Assembly (NCBI GenBank): GCA_905479835.1
Contig: CAJQNZ010000006.1
Coordinates: 1-38,233 of the forward strand
Direction of reading: 5' to 3'
DNA: 38,233 nt
Origin: an uncultured Flavobacteriaceae bacterium
GTDB lineage: Bacteria > Bacteroidota > Bacteroidia > Flavobacteriales > Flavobacteriaceae
Shown: piece by piece, positions 25,547 through 34,030 of the stretch
Layout of the letters: each line of letters starts with the position of its first letter
How positions within the stretch are numbered: the first letter of the stretch is position 1
Notes under the pieces: model-generated
Database searches by the model: none
The model's input: the letters and a program-made list of their open reading frames with translations, nothing else
Told to the model about the DNA's origin: nothing
Translations under genes and position numbers: made by a program

Positions 25547-25912
25547 TTATGGAGTACGTAATATCTTTTCCATTTTACGTCCTTTTGCCAATTCGTCAAC
25601 CAACTTATCCAAATATCTCGTTTGTTTAGTCAATTCATTTCCCAATTCTTCAATACGATAGCCACAGATGACACCTTTAATCAGATGAGCATTTGGATGT
25701 ATGGAAGCATTCTTAAAAAACTCTTCAAAAGTCACTTTATTTTCGATCTGTTCATTTAGTTTCATTTCATCATAACCTGTAAGCCATTCAATTACTTGAT
25801 GCAATTCTTTTATTGTTCTACCTTTTTTCTGAACTTTAGTTACATAATGAGGATATACTGAGAAAAATTTCATTTTTGCAATGCGTTCATTATGTTCAGG
25901 AGTAGCTTTCAT
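25547..25912 (-). CDS. DUF2200 domain protein
   Basis: A 121-residue soluble protein of the DUF2200 family. The characteristic segments are RIAKMKFFSVYPHYVTKVQKKGRT, VIEWLTGY, the F-rich FEEFFKNA, and HPNAHLIKGVICGYRIEEL. It is small, mostly helical, and has no signal peptide or membrane segment. The family's function is unknown. It is a single gene, divergent from pheT, with the palindromic repeat 25 bases beyond its stop codon. Confidence 0.88.
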   Translation of the reverse strand: MKATPEHNERIAKMKFFSVYPHYVTKVQKKGRTIKELHQVIEWLTGYDEMKLNEQIENKVTFEEFFKNASIHPNAHLIKGVICGYRIEELGNELTKQTRYLDKLVDELAKGRKMEKILRTP

Positions 25913-26043
25913 AGTTATAAAGATTTCAACTAATTATTTATTCTCTTTTTATGCAAAAAAAATCAATAATCAGGGATTTATCATAGATATTCAAATATAC
26001 AGTATTTTTATACATTCCATTTTTAAATCATTTAGAATTAAAG

Positions 26044-26051
26044 TAAATTTG
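26044..26051 (+). promoter_or_regulatory. Putative -7 element of pheT-pyrD
   Basis: TAAATTTG matches TAnnTTTG and lies 23 bases before the pheT ATG. No clear -33 TTG is seen at the usual distance, and no T-box-like or leader-peptide structure fits in the short leader. Confidence 0.5.
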
Positions 26052-26074
26052 CAAGCGATAAATTATACTTAAGC

Positions 26075-28501
26075 ATGAAAATATCATACAATTGGTTAAA
26101 GCAATTTTTAAAAATAGATTGGGAAGCAGAAAGAACAGGAGAATTGTTGACTGATTTAGGGCTAGAAGTTGAGGGTATTGAAACTGTAGAATCTATTAAG
26201 GGAAGTTTAAAAGGAATTGTTGTAGGTAAAGTATTAACTTGTATACAACATCCAAATGCAGATAGATTAAAAGTAACTACAGTTGATGTTGGTATTGATG
26301 CACCACTTCAAATTGTTTGTGGAGCACCTAATGTTGCCGCAGGACAGAAAGTTCCTGTTGCTACTATTGGTACGTTGCTGTATGATGAAAAAGGAGAATC
26401 TTTCAAAATAAAAAAAGGAAAAATACGAGGAGAAGAAAGTCATGGGATGATATGTGCTGAAGATGAATTAGGGCTTGGGAAAGGTCATGATGGAATTATG
26501 GTTTTAGATGAAACTTTGCAAGTTGGAACTCCTTGTGCTGAGGTATTCAATATAGAATCTGATCAAGTATTTGAAATTGGCTTAACACCCAACAGAGCAG
26601 ACGCAATGAGTCATTATGGTGTTGCTAGAGATTTACGTGCCGGAATGATACAACAAGGAAATTCGATGGAATTAATTTATCCGTCAGTGAGTGATTTTCA
26701 TGTAGATGAACGAAAATTACGTATTGATATAGATATTGAAAATACAGATTTAGTTCCTAGATATTGTGGAATTACGATTTCAGATCTTGAAGTGAAAAAT
26801 TCTCCAGAATGGCTTCAAAACAGATTAAAATCGATAGGTCTTACTCCAATAAATAATATTGTTGACGCGACTAATTATGTCTTACATGAATTGGGACAAC
26901 CGTTACATGCATTTGACGCAGCAAAAATAAAAGGAAATAAGATCATTGTTAAAACACTTGAATCAGGTACAAAATTCACTACTCTAGACGGTATTGAGCG
27001 AACATTACATGAAGAAGATATCATGATATGCGATGGCGAATCAAATCCTATGTGTATTGCTGGAGTTTTCGGAGGAATTGATTCAGGTGTGACCAACAGC
27101 ACTTCAAATATTTTTCTAGAAGCTGCGTACTTTAATCCTATTGCGATACGAAAAACAGCAAAACGACATGCTTTAAATACCGATGCTTCTTTTCGATTTG
27201 AAAGAGGAGTAGATCCCAATTTTACGGAATATGCTTTGAAAAGAGCGGCTTTATTGATTGTAGAAATTGCTGGTGGTAAAAAATCCTCGGATATATTAGA
27301 TTTTTATCCAAAAAAAATTGAAGATTTTCAAGTATTTATCTCTTATGAACGTATGAATCGATTGATTGGAGATGAAATTCCTAAGGAAACAATTAAAAAC
27401 ATTATTGCTTCTTTAGACATAAAATTAAACAGCGAAACCGAAGGAGGGCTCGGATTGACAGTTCCAGCATATAGAGTGGATGTTCAACGTGAAGTGGATG
27501 TGATTGAAGAAATTTTACGGGTGTATGGATACAATAATGTCAAATTTTCTCATAAGTTAAACACCTCAATTTCGTTTGATGATTTTGATGGAATTAAAAT
27601 CGAAAATATAGTTTCCAATCAATTATCTTCTCAAGGTTTCAATGAAACAATGGCCAATTCCTTGACCAAAGCATCTTATATTTTCTTAACAGAAAATTTA
27701 AATTCTGATAATGATGTTGAAATTTTAAACCCTTTAAGTAGTGATTTGGGTGTGATGCGTCAATCCCTACTATTCAGTGGATTAGAATCGATCAGTTACA
27801 ATATTAACAGGAAAAATAATTCACTTAAATTTTTTGAATTTGGAAAAACCTATCATAAGTATGAAAGTGGTAGAACTGAGCAAAAACACTTAACACTATT
27901 GATAACTGGAAATAGATTAAATGATAGTTGGCTTGCTGAAAATAAAACATCTGATTTCTTTTATTTGAAAGGAATTGTGACTACTTTATTGAATAGAGTA
28001 GGTATTCAAAAATTTAAAACTTCTCCAGTTAAAAATGATTTGTTTTCTGAAGGAATCTCAATAAGTCTTGGAAAGATTAAACTTGTAGATTTTGGGGTTT
28101 TAAAATCATCAGTTTTGAAAGAATTCTCTATTAAGCAAGAGGTTTTATATGCTGATTTTAATTGGGACACTATTTTAAAAGTAGCCAATAGAAAAGGTTT
28201 TAAAGTAGATAATATGCCGAAATATCCTTCGGTAAAAAGAGATTTAGCCTTGTTGATTGATGATTCAAGAACATTCACAGAAGTTTATAACACCGCTTTT
28301 CAATCAGAACGTAATTTACTGAAAGAAGTAGATCTATTTGACGTGTATCAAGGTGATAATCTTCCAGAGGGTAAGAAATCATATGCGGTGAGTTTTATCT
28401 TGCAAGATGAAAGTAAAACATTGAATGACAAGCAGATTGATAAAGTGATGCAGAAAATGCAACAATCATTTGAGAAAAACCTAAATGCAGTTTTAAGATA
28501 A
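26075..28501 (+). CDS. pheT: Phenylalanine-tRNA ligase beta subunit
   Basis: The large subunit of the (αβ)2 enzyme that charges tRNA-Phe. The 808-residue chain has the full bacterial architecture: the N-terminal MKISYNWLKQFL, an EMAP-like tRNA-binding domain (~40-150, with HPNADRLKVTTVDVG), the B3/B4 editing domain, B5 (~400-475), the catalytic-like core, and a C-terminal FDX-ACB anticodon-binding domain (MPKYPSVKRDLALLID onward). The partner pheS is not in the window; separate pheS and pheT loci are usual in Bacteroidota. pyrD starts on the base after its stop codon. Confidence 0.97.
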   Translation: MKISYNWLKQFLKIDWEAERTGELLTDLGLEVEGIETVESIKGSLKGIVVGKVLTCIQHPNADRLKVTTVDVGIDAPLQIVCGAPNVAAGQKVPVATIGTLLYDEKGESFKIKKGKIRGEESHGMICAEDELGLGKGHDGIMVLDETLQVGTPCAEVFNIESDQVFEIGLTPNRADAMSHYGVARDLRAGMIQQGNSMELIYPSVSDFHVDERKLRIDIDIENTDLVPRYCGITISDLEVKNSPEWLQNRLKSIGLTPINNIVDATNYVLHELGQPLHAFDAAKIKGNKIIVKTLESGTKFTTLDGIERTLHEEDIMICDGESNPMCIAGVFGGIDSGVTNSTSNIFLEAAYFNPIAIRKTAKRHALNTDASFRFERGVDPNFTEYALKRAALLIVEIAGGKKSSDILDFYPKKIEDFQVFISYERMNRLIGDEIPKETIKNIIASLDIKLNSETEGGLGLTVPAYRVDVQREVDVIEEILRVYGYNNVKFSHKLNTSISFDDFDGIKIENIVSNQLSSQGFNETMANSLTKASYIFLTENLNSDNDVEILNPLSSDLGVMRQSLLFSGLESISYNINRKNNSLKFFEFGKTYHKYESGRTEQKHLTLLITGNRLNDSWLAENKTSDFFYLKGIVTTLLNRVGIQKFKTSPVKNDLFSEGISISLGKIKLVDFGVLKSSVLKEFSIKQEVLYADFNWDTILKVANRKGFKVDNMPKYPSVKRDLALLIDDSRTFTEVYNTAFQSERNLLKEVDLFDVYQGDNLPEGKKSYAVSFILQDESKTLNDKQIDKVMQKMQQSFEKNLNAVLR

Positions 28502-29533
28502 ATGTATAAATTTTTTATTCGACCGATATTATTTTTATTTGACCCTGAAAAAGTTCATCATTTTACCTTTTCCTTATTAAAACTTGCCTTTAAAATTCCA
28601 TTTAAAAAGACTGCTGTTAAAAGCATTTATTCTGTAAGTAATTCTAAACTAGAGCGTAAATTATTTGGATTGACATTTAAAAACCCTGTAGGCCTTGCTG
28701 CTGGATTTGATAAAAACGCACTGCTATACAATGAGTTATCGAATTTTGGGTTTGGATTTATAGAAATCGGTACTGTAACACCAGAAGGTCAAGTCGGAAA
28801 CCCAAAAAAGCGTTTATTTCGTTTAAAAAATGATTGTGGAATTATCAATAGAATGGGATTCAATAATGATGGAGTAGACGTTGTTGTAAAACGCTTAAAA
28901 CATCGAAATTCGGATGTGATTATTGGAGGGAATATTGGAAAAAACACGAGTTCTTTAACAGATCAATATACAGACGATTATTTGTATTGCTTCAATGCCT
29001 TGCATGCTTATGTTGACTATTTCGTATTGAATGTAAGTTGTCCTAATGTAGGAAGTATGGCAAAATTGCAAGACAAAGATTACTTATTAGAATTAATTTC
29101 AAATGTGCAGGAAGCAAATAGAAAATATGAAGTTCAAAAACCTATTTTGCTTAAGATTGCTCCAGATTTAAATACAGTCCAGCTTGATGAAGTGATTGAA
29201 ATTATCGCAGAAACAAATTTAGACGGTGTTATTGCTTCTAATACTTCTGTGAATAGAGAAGGGCTTAAAATATCTAAAAAGAAATTAGAAGACATCGGAA
29301 ATGGAGGGTTGAGCGGTAAACCTATTGCGGATCGTAGTACGAAGGTGATTAAATATTTGTCAGAAAAATCTAATAAATCTTTTCCAATTATCGGAGTAGG
29401 AGGAATACATACTGCTGAAGATGCGCTTGAAAAATTAAATGCAGGAGCAGACTTAGTTCAGATTTATACTGGATTTATCTATGAAGGACCGAGTCTTATA
29501 AAGAAAATCAATAAAGCAATTCTTGCTAGTTAA
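28502..29533 (+). CDS. pyrD: Quinone-dependent dihydroorotate dehydrogenase (class 2)
   Basis: Fourth step of pyrimidine synthesis: oxidises dihydroorotate to orotate and passes electrons to quinone at the membrane. The 343-residue protein has the class 2 N-terminal helical extension ([21 protein letters not shown]) for membrane/quinone access. It then has an FMN-binding β/α barrel: [13 protein letters not shown], the catalytic Ser in NVSCPNVG (class 2 uses Ser as base), [17 protein letters not shown] and IGVGGI near the phosphate site. It abuts pheT without a gap, so it is co-transcribed. It converges with the DUF6090 gene with no intergenic space. Confidence 0.96.
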   Translation: MYKFFIRPILFLFDPEKVHHFTFSLLKLAFKIPFKKTAVKSIYSVSNSKLERKLFGLTFKNPVGLAAGFDKNALLYNELSNFGFGFIEIGTVTPEGQVGNPKKRLFRLKNDCGIINRMGFNNDGVDVVVKRLKHRNSDVIIGGNIGKNTSSLTDQYTDDYLYCFNALHAYVDYFVLNVSCPNVGSMAKLQDKDYLLELISNVQEANRKYEVQKPILLKIAPDLNTVQLDEVIEIIAETNLDGVIASNTSVNREGLKISKKKLEDIGNGGLSGKPIADRSTKVIKYLSEKSNKSFPIIGVGGIHTAEDALEKLNAGADLVQIYTGFIYEGPSLIKKINKAILAS

Positions 29534-30289
29534 TTATTTATTTAACTCTTCTCGTATACTTTCTTGCAATTTTTTTGAAGTTTCAATTAATCTGTTGCAG
29601 CGATTGATAATATTTTTTATATAATAATTTGCAAGACTAAATTCACGTCTAAAACTTTTATATTTATTGGATTGTGAATTAAATACCCAAGGATTGTCCT
29701 TTATAGCGGTTTCCTTTCCAAAGACATGATAATCTTGTTGAACTTTAAAATGACCTTTATTTATATCATTTCTTATTTGTTCTGTTACTCTTTTATTAAT
29801 TTTTGTTACGTAATAAGTTTCCCTATCGCATAATTGATAATATATTTCAATTTCATCTAATAGTTTGTCTGAACCAAGTTTATAAAGCCTGCCAGTATTT
29901 TTCATCTCTTCATATGTAGAGGTGTGTAAATTCAATGTACTTGCTGTAAAATAGTTTTTAACTAGGTTTTCAATATCATTTTCCGTTAACCCGTTATTTA
30001 AAATTACCTCTAAAGAATCATTTCTTTTAAGATTATTTATATATCCAAGTTCATGATTATTTAAAAACGACAATCGATCAATATTTAATTGCAATTCATT
30101 ATCTAGTTTTTCTAATAATCGAACGTTAGACTCATTCTCTTGACGTTCAGTATTCCAATTACTCACACTTAAAGCTAGTAAAATACCAATCATAACCAAT
30201 ACAATCTCTCCTATGGCATACATGAAGTATTTACTAAACTTATTTTCAGAAAGTAAATTTTTACGGATTTTACGAAAGAATTTTATCAT
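29534..30289 (-). CDS. DUF6090 membrane-anchored protein
   Basis: A 251-residue protein of the DUF6090 family, abundant in flavobacteria. The N-terminus MIKFFRKIRKNLLSENKFSK is basic, and a single membrane helix follows (YAIGEIVLVMIGILLALSVSNWN, ~residues 25-48). The remainder is a helical, charged domain with coiled-coil tendency, probably periplasmic. Its function is unknown. The start is supported by the strong family conservation of the MIKFFRKIR segment, which is also preserved in the fossil at 25410-25451. It is a single gene facing pyrD. Confidence 0.88.
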   Translation of the reverse strand: MIKFFRKIRKNLLSENKFSKYFMYAIGEIVLVMIGILLALSVSNWNTERQENESNVRLLEKLDNELQLNIDRLSFLNNHELGYINNLKRNDSLEVILNNGLTENDIENLVKNYFTASTLNLHTSTYEEMKNTGRLYKLGSDKLLDEIEIYYQLCDRETYYVTKINKRVTEQIRNDINKGHFKVQQDYHVFGKETAIKDNPWVFNSQSNKYKSFRREFSLANYYIKNIINRCNRLIETSKKLQESIREELNK

Positions 30290-30439
30290 TGAATTAGTTG
30301 ATAATTTATTAGTAATTAGGTTTTTAAGAATTTAAAATTTTATTTAAAATTCTCATAAATTTCCCATTCTGAATGTTTATGAAGTTATTAAAAAAACAAT
30401 TTGATTTCAATGTGATTTACACTATTTAAATAACAATTA

Positions 30440-31036
30440 TTATCCTCTGCGTTTTTCTAATAAAATCATCATCATTAATCCTAGAATAATCCGCTCGTCA
30501 TCGTCAATGTCCATTTCTTTTAATTTTATGATTTCAAATTTATTACCAAACAAGGAAGGTTCTTTTTTAAGTTTAACAAAAACCTCACCTACATCGTTTG
30601 TCACAAGATAGGAAGCGTGGAATAAATAACCAGTTAAAAGGCTAAGAATAGGAATCTGACCTAACAATGAATCAAAAAATCGAACCCAAACACTCTCTTC
30701 TCTTATGTGATATTGTGGTCGTTGAAATTGATCAATAAGTTCGTAATGAGCCTTCCACATGGACGCCCATCCTTTTCTCGCGACTTTCCCTATCTCTTTT
30801 CCTCTGTTATTTGTAATACTGTAAGCCGTTGAGAAGTCAATCCATTTATCCGCTTTAATTTTATAGTTTATTGCAGTTTTATTTTCATTATCATAAACTG
30901 TAATATCTTCTTTTAATTTAAATAATTTTTGCTTTACGTATGCAACAGTTTGTCCATTAGCATCTTGTGCTGTAAAATCATTGGCAAGAGTTGAAATATT
31001 AAAAGTAAGTTTGATTGGAAAGTTTAAGTTTTTCAT
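30440..31036 (-). CDS. LURP-one/Tubby-like domain protein
   Basis: A protein of about 198 residues. I place the start at ATG 31036 (MKNLNFPIKL); the TTG two codons upstream is less likely. β-strand-rich repeats (FTAQDANGQTVAYVKQKLFKLKEDITVYDNEN, YSITNNRGKEIGKVARKG, YELIDQFQRPQYHIREE) resemble the LURP-one-related/Tubby C-terminal fold. They are followed by a partly hydrophobic stretch (PILSLLTGYLFHASYLV) and a final segment typical of the family (LIKEPS-like KKEPSLFGNKFEI). Related proteins bind phosphoinositides or act as scramblases in eukaryotes; the bacterial role is unknown. The family call is by pattern, not by a strong motif. Confidence 0.65.
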   Translation of the reverse strand: MKNLNFPIKLTFNISTLANDFTAQDANGQTVAYVKQKLFKLKEDITVYDNENKTAINYKIKADKWIDFSTAYSITNNRGKEIGKVARKGWASMWKAHYELIDQFQRPQYHIREESVWVRFFDSLLGQIPILSLLTGYLFHASYLVTNDVGEVFVKLKKEPSLFGNKFEIIKLKEMDIDDDERIILGLMMMILLEKRRG

Positions 31037-31113
31037 GTGCAATATTTAATTTGTAGCATTGAAAGATTAAGAACTATTTCTTTGAGTCACAAATAATCTT
31101 CATTCCTTTTTCC

Positions 31114-31121
31114 CAAATCTA
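31114..31121 (-). promoter_or_regulatory. Possible -7 element of the LURP-one-like gene
   Basis: The minus strand reads TAGATTTG, matching TAnnTTTG, 78 bases upstream of the start at 31036. No convincing -33 element is visible. Confidence 0.3.
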
Positions 31122-31158
31122 CAAAACTTAATTGTATTTATTTGATTTCAATTTATTG

Positions 31159-31166
31159 TATATTTG
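31159..31166 (+). promoter_or_regulatory. TAnnTTTG motif directly before the HMG-CoA lyase start
   Basis: TATATTTG matches the consensus exactly but ends only 4 bases before the ATG at 31171. If used, the message would be almost leaderless. It may be chance. Confidence 0.3.
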
Positions 31167-31170
31167 AGCA

Positions 31171-32031
31171 ATGAACAAAGTCAAAATTATCGAATGTCCA
31201 CGAGATGCTATGCAAGGGATAAAATCTCATTTTATACCTTCAGAAGTAAAGGCTCGTTATATCAATTCTTTATTAAAAGTAGGATTTGACACTATAGATT
31301 TTGGAAGTTTTGTTTCACCGAAAGCCATTCCTCAGATGCGTGATACGGCAGAGGTTTTATCTCAGTTGGATTTATCGGAAACCAGAAGTAAATTACTTGC
31401 AATTGTTGCCAATACAAGAGGAGCACAAGATGCAAGTACATTTGAAGAGATTGATTATTTAGGGTATCCATTTTCTATATCAGAGAATTTTCAGATGCGT
31501 AATACAAGTAAAACAATTGAGCAATCTATTGTTGCACTTGATGAAATACTTGCTATTGCTGATAAGACAAACAAAGAAGTTGTAGCCTATCTTTCCATGG
31601 GATTTGGAAATCCGTATGGAGATCCATGGAATGTTGATATTGTGGCTGAATGGACAGAGAAATTGGCTAATATGGGTGTGAAAATTCTCTCTCTTTCTGA
31701 TACCATAGGCGTTGCAGATGGTAAAACAATTTCTTATTTATTTTCCAACTTAATTCCACAATATCCAGCCATAGAGTTTGGTGCACACTTGCATACAACA
31801 CCTGCAACATGGCATGAAAAAGTGGATGCAGCTTTTCATGCAGGTTGCAATCGATTTGACGGTGCCATTAAAGGGTATGGAGGATGTCCTATGGCAAAAG
31901 ATGAATTGACAGGAAATATGCCAACTGAAAAATTACTTTCTTATTTTACCGAGCATAAGGTTGATATTAATTTAAAACCAATGAGTTTTGAAAGTGCCTA
32001 TAATGGTGCTCTGGAAGTATTTAAAGGTTAA
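31171..32031 (+). CDS. Hydroxymethylglutaryl-CoA lyase
   Basis: Cleaves HMG-CoA to acetyl-CoA and acetoacetate, the last step of leucine catabolism. A 286-residue TIM-barrel of the HMGL-like family: the N-terminal strand IIECPRDAMQGI carries the catalytic Arg-Asp pair, and a metal-binding His pair is in GAHLHTT. The signature glycine-rich loop with the catalytic Cys reads GAIKGYGGCPMAKDELTGN. The N-terminus is shortened in the usual way for bacterial MvaB. No other leucine-degradation genes are adjacent. A weak AT-only hairpin follows the stop codon. Confidence 0.9.
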   Translation: MNKVKIIECPRDAMQGIKSHFIPSEVKARYINSLLKVGFDTIDFGSFVSPKAIPQMRDTAEVLSQLDLSETRSKLLAIVANTRGAQDASTFEEIDYLGYPFSISENFQMRNTSKTIEQSIVALDEILAIADKTNKEVVAYLSMGFGNPYGDPWNVDIVAEWTEKLANMGVKILSLSDTIGVADGKTISYLFSNLIPQYPAIEFGAHLHTTPATWHEKVDAAFHAGCNRFDGAIKGYGGCPMAKDELTGNMPTEKLLSYFTEHKVDINLKPMSFESAYNGALEVFKG

Positions 32032-32053
32032 AAGATTTTATAATTATTAAAAT

Positions 32054-32329
32054 TCATAAAAAAGTAAATCCCAAAAAAAACACCAGAATTAATGCAATAA
32101 TTGTAAATGTAAAAACTTTCATCCTTTCAATTTTCGCTCTACTGCGAATATTTGCTTTGATAATTTCAAGTTCTTTTTCTGTAGGTGTTCCGAAGTTGTA
32201 TTCAGTTTTAACTTTTGAAGTAGCATAAGTTAAATTTTTCAATCTAGATTTTTTTGAATGTAATCTATCTTGATAATGTTTTACTTTATTCATTAAAGAA
32301 GCAAATGTTGTTAATCCACCACTACCCAT
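32054..32329 (-). CDS. Small membrane protein, tandem copy 1
   Basis: A 91-residue protein: a Gly-rich start (MGSGGLTTFAS), a basic amphipathic segment, the block VKTEYNFGTPTEKELEIIKA with NIRSRAKIER, and one C-terminal membrane helix (VFTFTIIALILVFFLGFTFL). It is paralogous to the next gene upstream (32341-32610), 11 bases away. To my knowledge, similar short flavobacterial proteins are sometimes labelled 'riboflavin synthase subunit beta' in databases, without any similarity to that enzyme that I can see. The predicted topology is cytoplasmic N-terminus with a membrane-anchored tail. Function unknown. Confidence 0.75.
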   Translation of the reverse strand: MGSGGLTTFASLMNKVKHYQDRLHSKKSRLKNLTYATSKVKTEYNFGTPTEKELEIIKANIRSRAKIERMKVFTFTIIALILVFFLGFTFL

Positions 32330-32505
32330 TATTTGAAATGTTAATTTAATTCAATGTAAAAATAAAACACCGAGCATATCAAAATCAGAACTATAAGTGT
32401 TATTATAAAAACTCTTAGTCTTTCAATTTTCGCTCTACTTCGAATATTTGCTTTGATAATTTCAAGTTCTTTTTCTGTAGGTGTTCCGAAGTTGTATTCA
32501 GTTTT
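32124..32505. repeat. Tandem 86-bp near-identical blocks (32124-32209 and 32420-32505)
   Basis: The two blocks differ at a single base (85 of 86 identical) including synonymous positions, while the DNA and protein on both sides have diverged strongly. They encode the shared VKTEYNFG to RAKIER segment of the two small membrane proteins. The pattern fits recent gene conversion between the copies. Confidence 0.9.
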
Positions 32506-32610
32506 TACTCGTTTTGCACTATCAATTTTAGTTCTTTTTCTAGAACGAATTTGTCCAAGATTATTTTTAATACTTTGAACCATTGCTTGAGCAGAACCAC
32601 CAAAAGACAT
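32341..32610 (-). CDS. Small membrane protein, tandem copy 2
   Basis: An 89-residue protein with the same plan as its neighbour: Gly-rich start MSFGGSAQAM, a basic helix (SIKNNLGQIRSRKRTKI), the shared VKTEYNFGTPTEKELEIIKA block, and a C-terminal membrane helix (VFIITLIVLILICSVFYFYI) ending in a short polar tail. It is upstream of copy 1 in the same direction and probably co-transcribed with it. Outside the shared block, the two proteins agree in plan but not in sequence. The MSFGGSA start is typical of this flavobacterial family, so the start codon is secure. Function unknown. Confidence 0.75.
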   Translation of the reverse strand: MSFGGSAQAMVQSIKNNLGQIRSRKRTKIDSAKRVKTEYNFGTPTEKELEIIKANIRSRAKIERLRVFIITLIVLILICSVFYFYIELN

Positions 32611-32710
32611 CTTTTAATTTATTAGTTTATAATTAAATAACAATATATGAAAATAAGAGATAATACATTATGTGTATAATATTGATAAAAAATGTCACAT
32701 TAATTAATAA

Positions 32711-34024
32711 TTATTTCATTAAAAAAAATTTCAATTCTTCATAAGTATTGATACTTGTGGCAACTTTCTTTTTATCTAGTACAGATTTTATCTGTTCAGG
32801 AATTTCAATCTTAGAAGTAATTTTTTCATCCATCACAGGTAAAAACTTCACAGGATGTGCTGTTTCCAAAAACACATATTGCGTGTTGTCATTTTTAGTT
32901 TGATGTTCTTTAATTCCGAGATAACCTATTGCACCGTGAGGATCAGCAATATAATTATACTCATTGAACAGTTGCAGCATTGACTCTCTAGTTTCCTCGT
33001 CTGTAAAGGAATAGGATTGAAGGTTGCTTTTTAATTTTTCAAAATCATTGTCATGTAACTTTTCGATTCGTACAAAATTACTTGGGTTACCGACATCCAT
33101 TGCATTTGATATTGTAGCAACTGAAGGCTTTGGATTGTAATTTCCAGTTTCAAGATAGGATGGAACTACTTTATTGGCATTGGTCGAAGCGATAAATAAT
33201 TCAATAGGCAATCCTAGTTTTTGTGCCATCATTCCAGCACAGATATTTCCATAATTTCCACTAGGAACTGAAAACACCAATTTTTTCACTTCGACTCCGC
33301 TCAGTGACCTTTGTTTTTTAAGTTGTTTATATGCAAAAGCAAAATAGAACATCTGTGGTAACCAACGAGCAATATTAATAGAGTTGGCAGAAGTTAATTG
33401 CATCTTATCAGTAATTGAAGTATCCAAAAATGCTTTTTTTACCATCGCTTGGCAATCGTCAAATACGCCATCAACTTCAAGAGCCTCAATATTCTGACCA
33501 AGTGTTGTCAATTGCTTTTCTTGTACATCACTCACTTTTCCACTTGGATATAGAATCACAACATTAACTCCTTTTACTCCAAGGAAGCCACTAGCAACAG
33601 CGCCTCCAGTATCTCCAGATGTTGCAACTAAAACAGTTACTTGATTAGGATTTTCTTTATTAAAATAGGATAAACAACGCGCCATAAATCGTGCGCCGAC
33701 ATCTTTAAACGCCATCGTAGGTCCATGAAATAATTCTAAGGAATAAATATCATTTTCTATAGGTACAAGCGGAAAATCAAATTGCAATACATCTTCAATA
33801 ATTGCCTTCAAGTCTTTCTCAGGGATTTCATTTCCTACAAATTGCTGAATCAATTCATGTGCAATCTCATTATTTGAATACGATTCAATATTTTCAATAA
33901 ATGACTTTTTAATAGGAGTGATACTTTCAGGAAAATAAAGACCTTTATCTGGAGCAAGACCTTTTATAACGGCATCTTGAAAAGAAACTTTAGGAGAATT
34001 ATTGTTAAGACTATAATATTGCAT
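32711..34024 (-). CDS. thrC: Threonine synthase
   Basis: Final step of threonine synthesis: phosphohomoserine to threonine, with PLP. The 437-residue protein opens MQYYSLNNNSPKVSFQDAVIKGLAPDKGLYFPE. The PLP lysine lies in HGPTMAFKDVGARFMAR, the phosphate-binding loop in TSGDTGGAVASGF, and a second conserved loop is VPSGNYGNICAGMMA. Residues 239-246 (RSLSGVEV), just before the SVPSGNYG strand, are encoded by a copy of the palindromic repeat family and look like an in-frame insertion in a surface loop. It is the last gene of the thrABC operon, 6 bases after thrB. Confidence 0.96.
   Translation of the reverse strand: MQYYSLNNNSPKVSFQDAVIKGLAPDKGLYFPESITPIKKSFIENIESYSNNEIAHELIQQFVGNEIPEKDLKAIIEDVLQFDFPLVPIENDIYSLELFHGPTMAFKDVGARFMARCLSYFNKENPNQVTVLVATSGDTGGAVASGFLGVKGVNVVILYPSGKVSDVQEKQLTTLGQNIEALEVDGVFDDCQAMVKKAFLDTSITDKMQLTSANSINIARWLPQMFYFAFAYKQLKKQRSLSGVEVKKLVFSVPSGNYGNICAGMMAQKLGLPIELFIASTNANKVVPSYLETGNYNPKPSVATISNAMDVGNPSNFVRIEKLHDNDFEKLKSNLQSYSFTDEETRESMLQLFNEYNYIADPHGAIGYLGIKEHQTKNDNTQYVFLETAHPVKFLPVMDEKITSKIEIPEQIKSVLDKKKVATSINTYEELKFFLMK
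33287..33309 (-). repeat. REP-like repeat arm inside thrC
   Basis: The coding strand contains CACTGAGCGGAGTCGAAGTG, matching the core of the repeat between thrB and thrA (ACTGAGTGGAGTCGAAGT) and related to the one at 25462-25522. Only one arm is present. Its length and phase keep the thrC frame open, adding RSLSGVEV at residues 239-246. Confidence 0.75.
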
Positions 34025-34030
34025 TTCGTT

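Noticed and set aside
30329-30357. AT-only inverted repeat between the DUF6090 and LURP-one-like genes
   Set aside because: Stem is almost pure A/T and lacks a T tract in the direction of transcription; such repeats arise by chance in this base composition.
31037-31042. TTG start two codons upstream for the LURP-one-like protein
   Set aside because: The in-frame ATG at 31036 gives a normal start; the added residues Met-His bring no conserved sequence.
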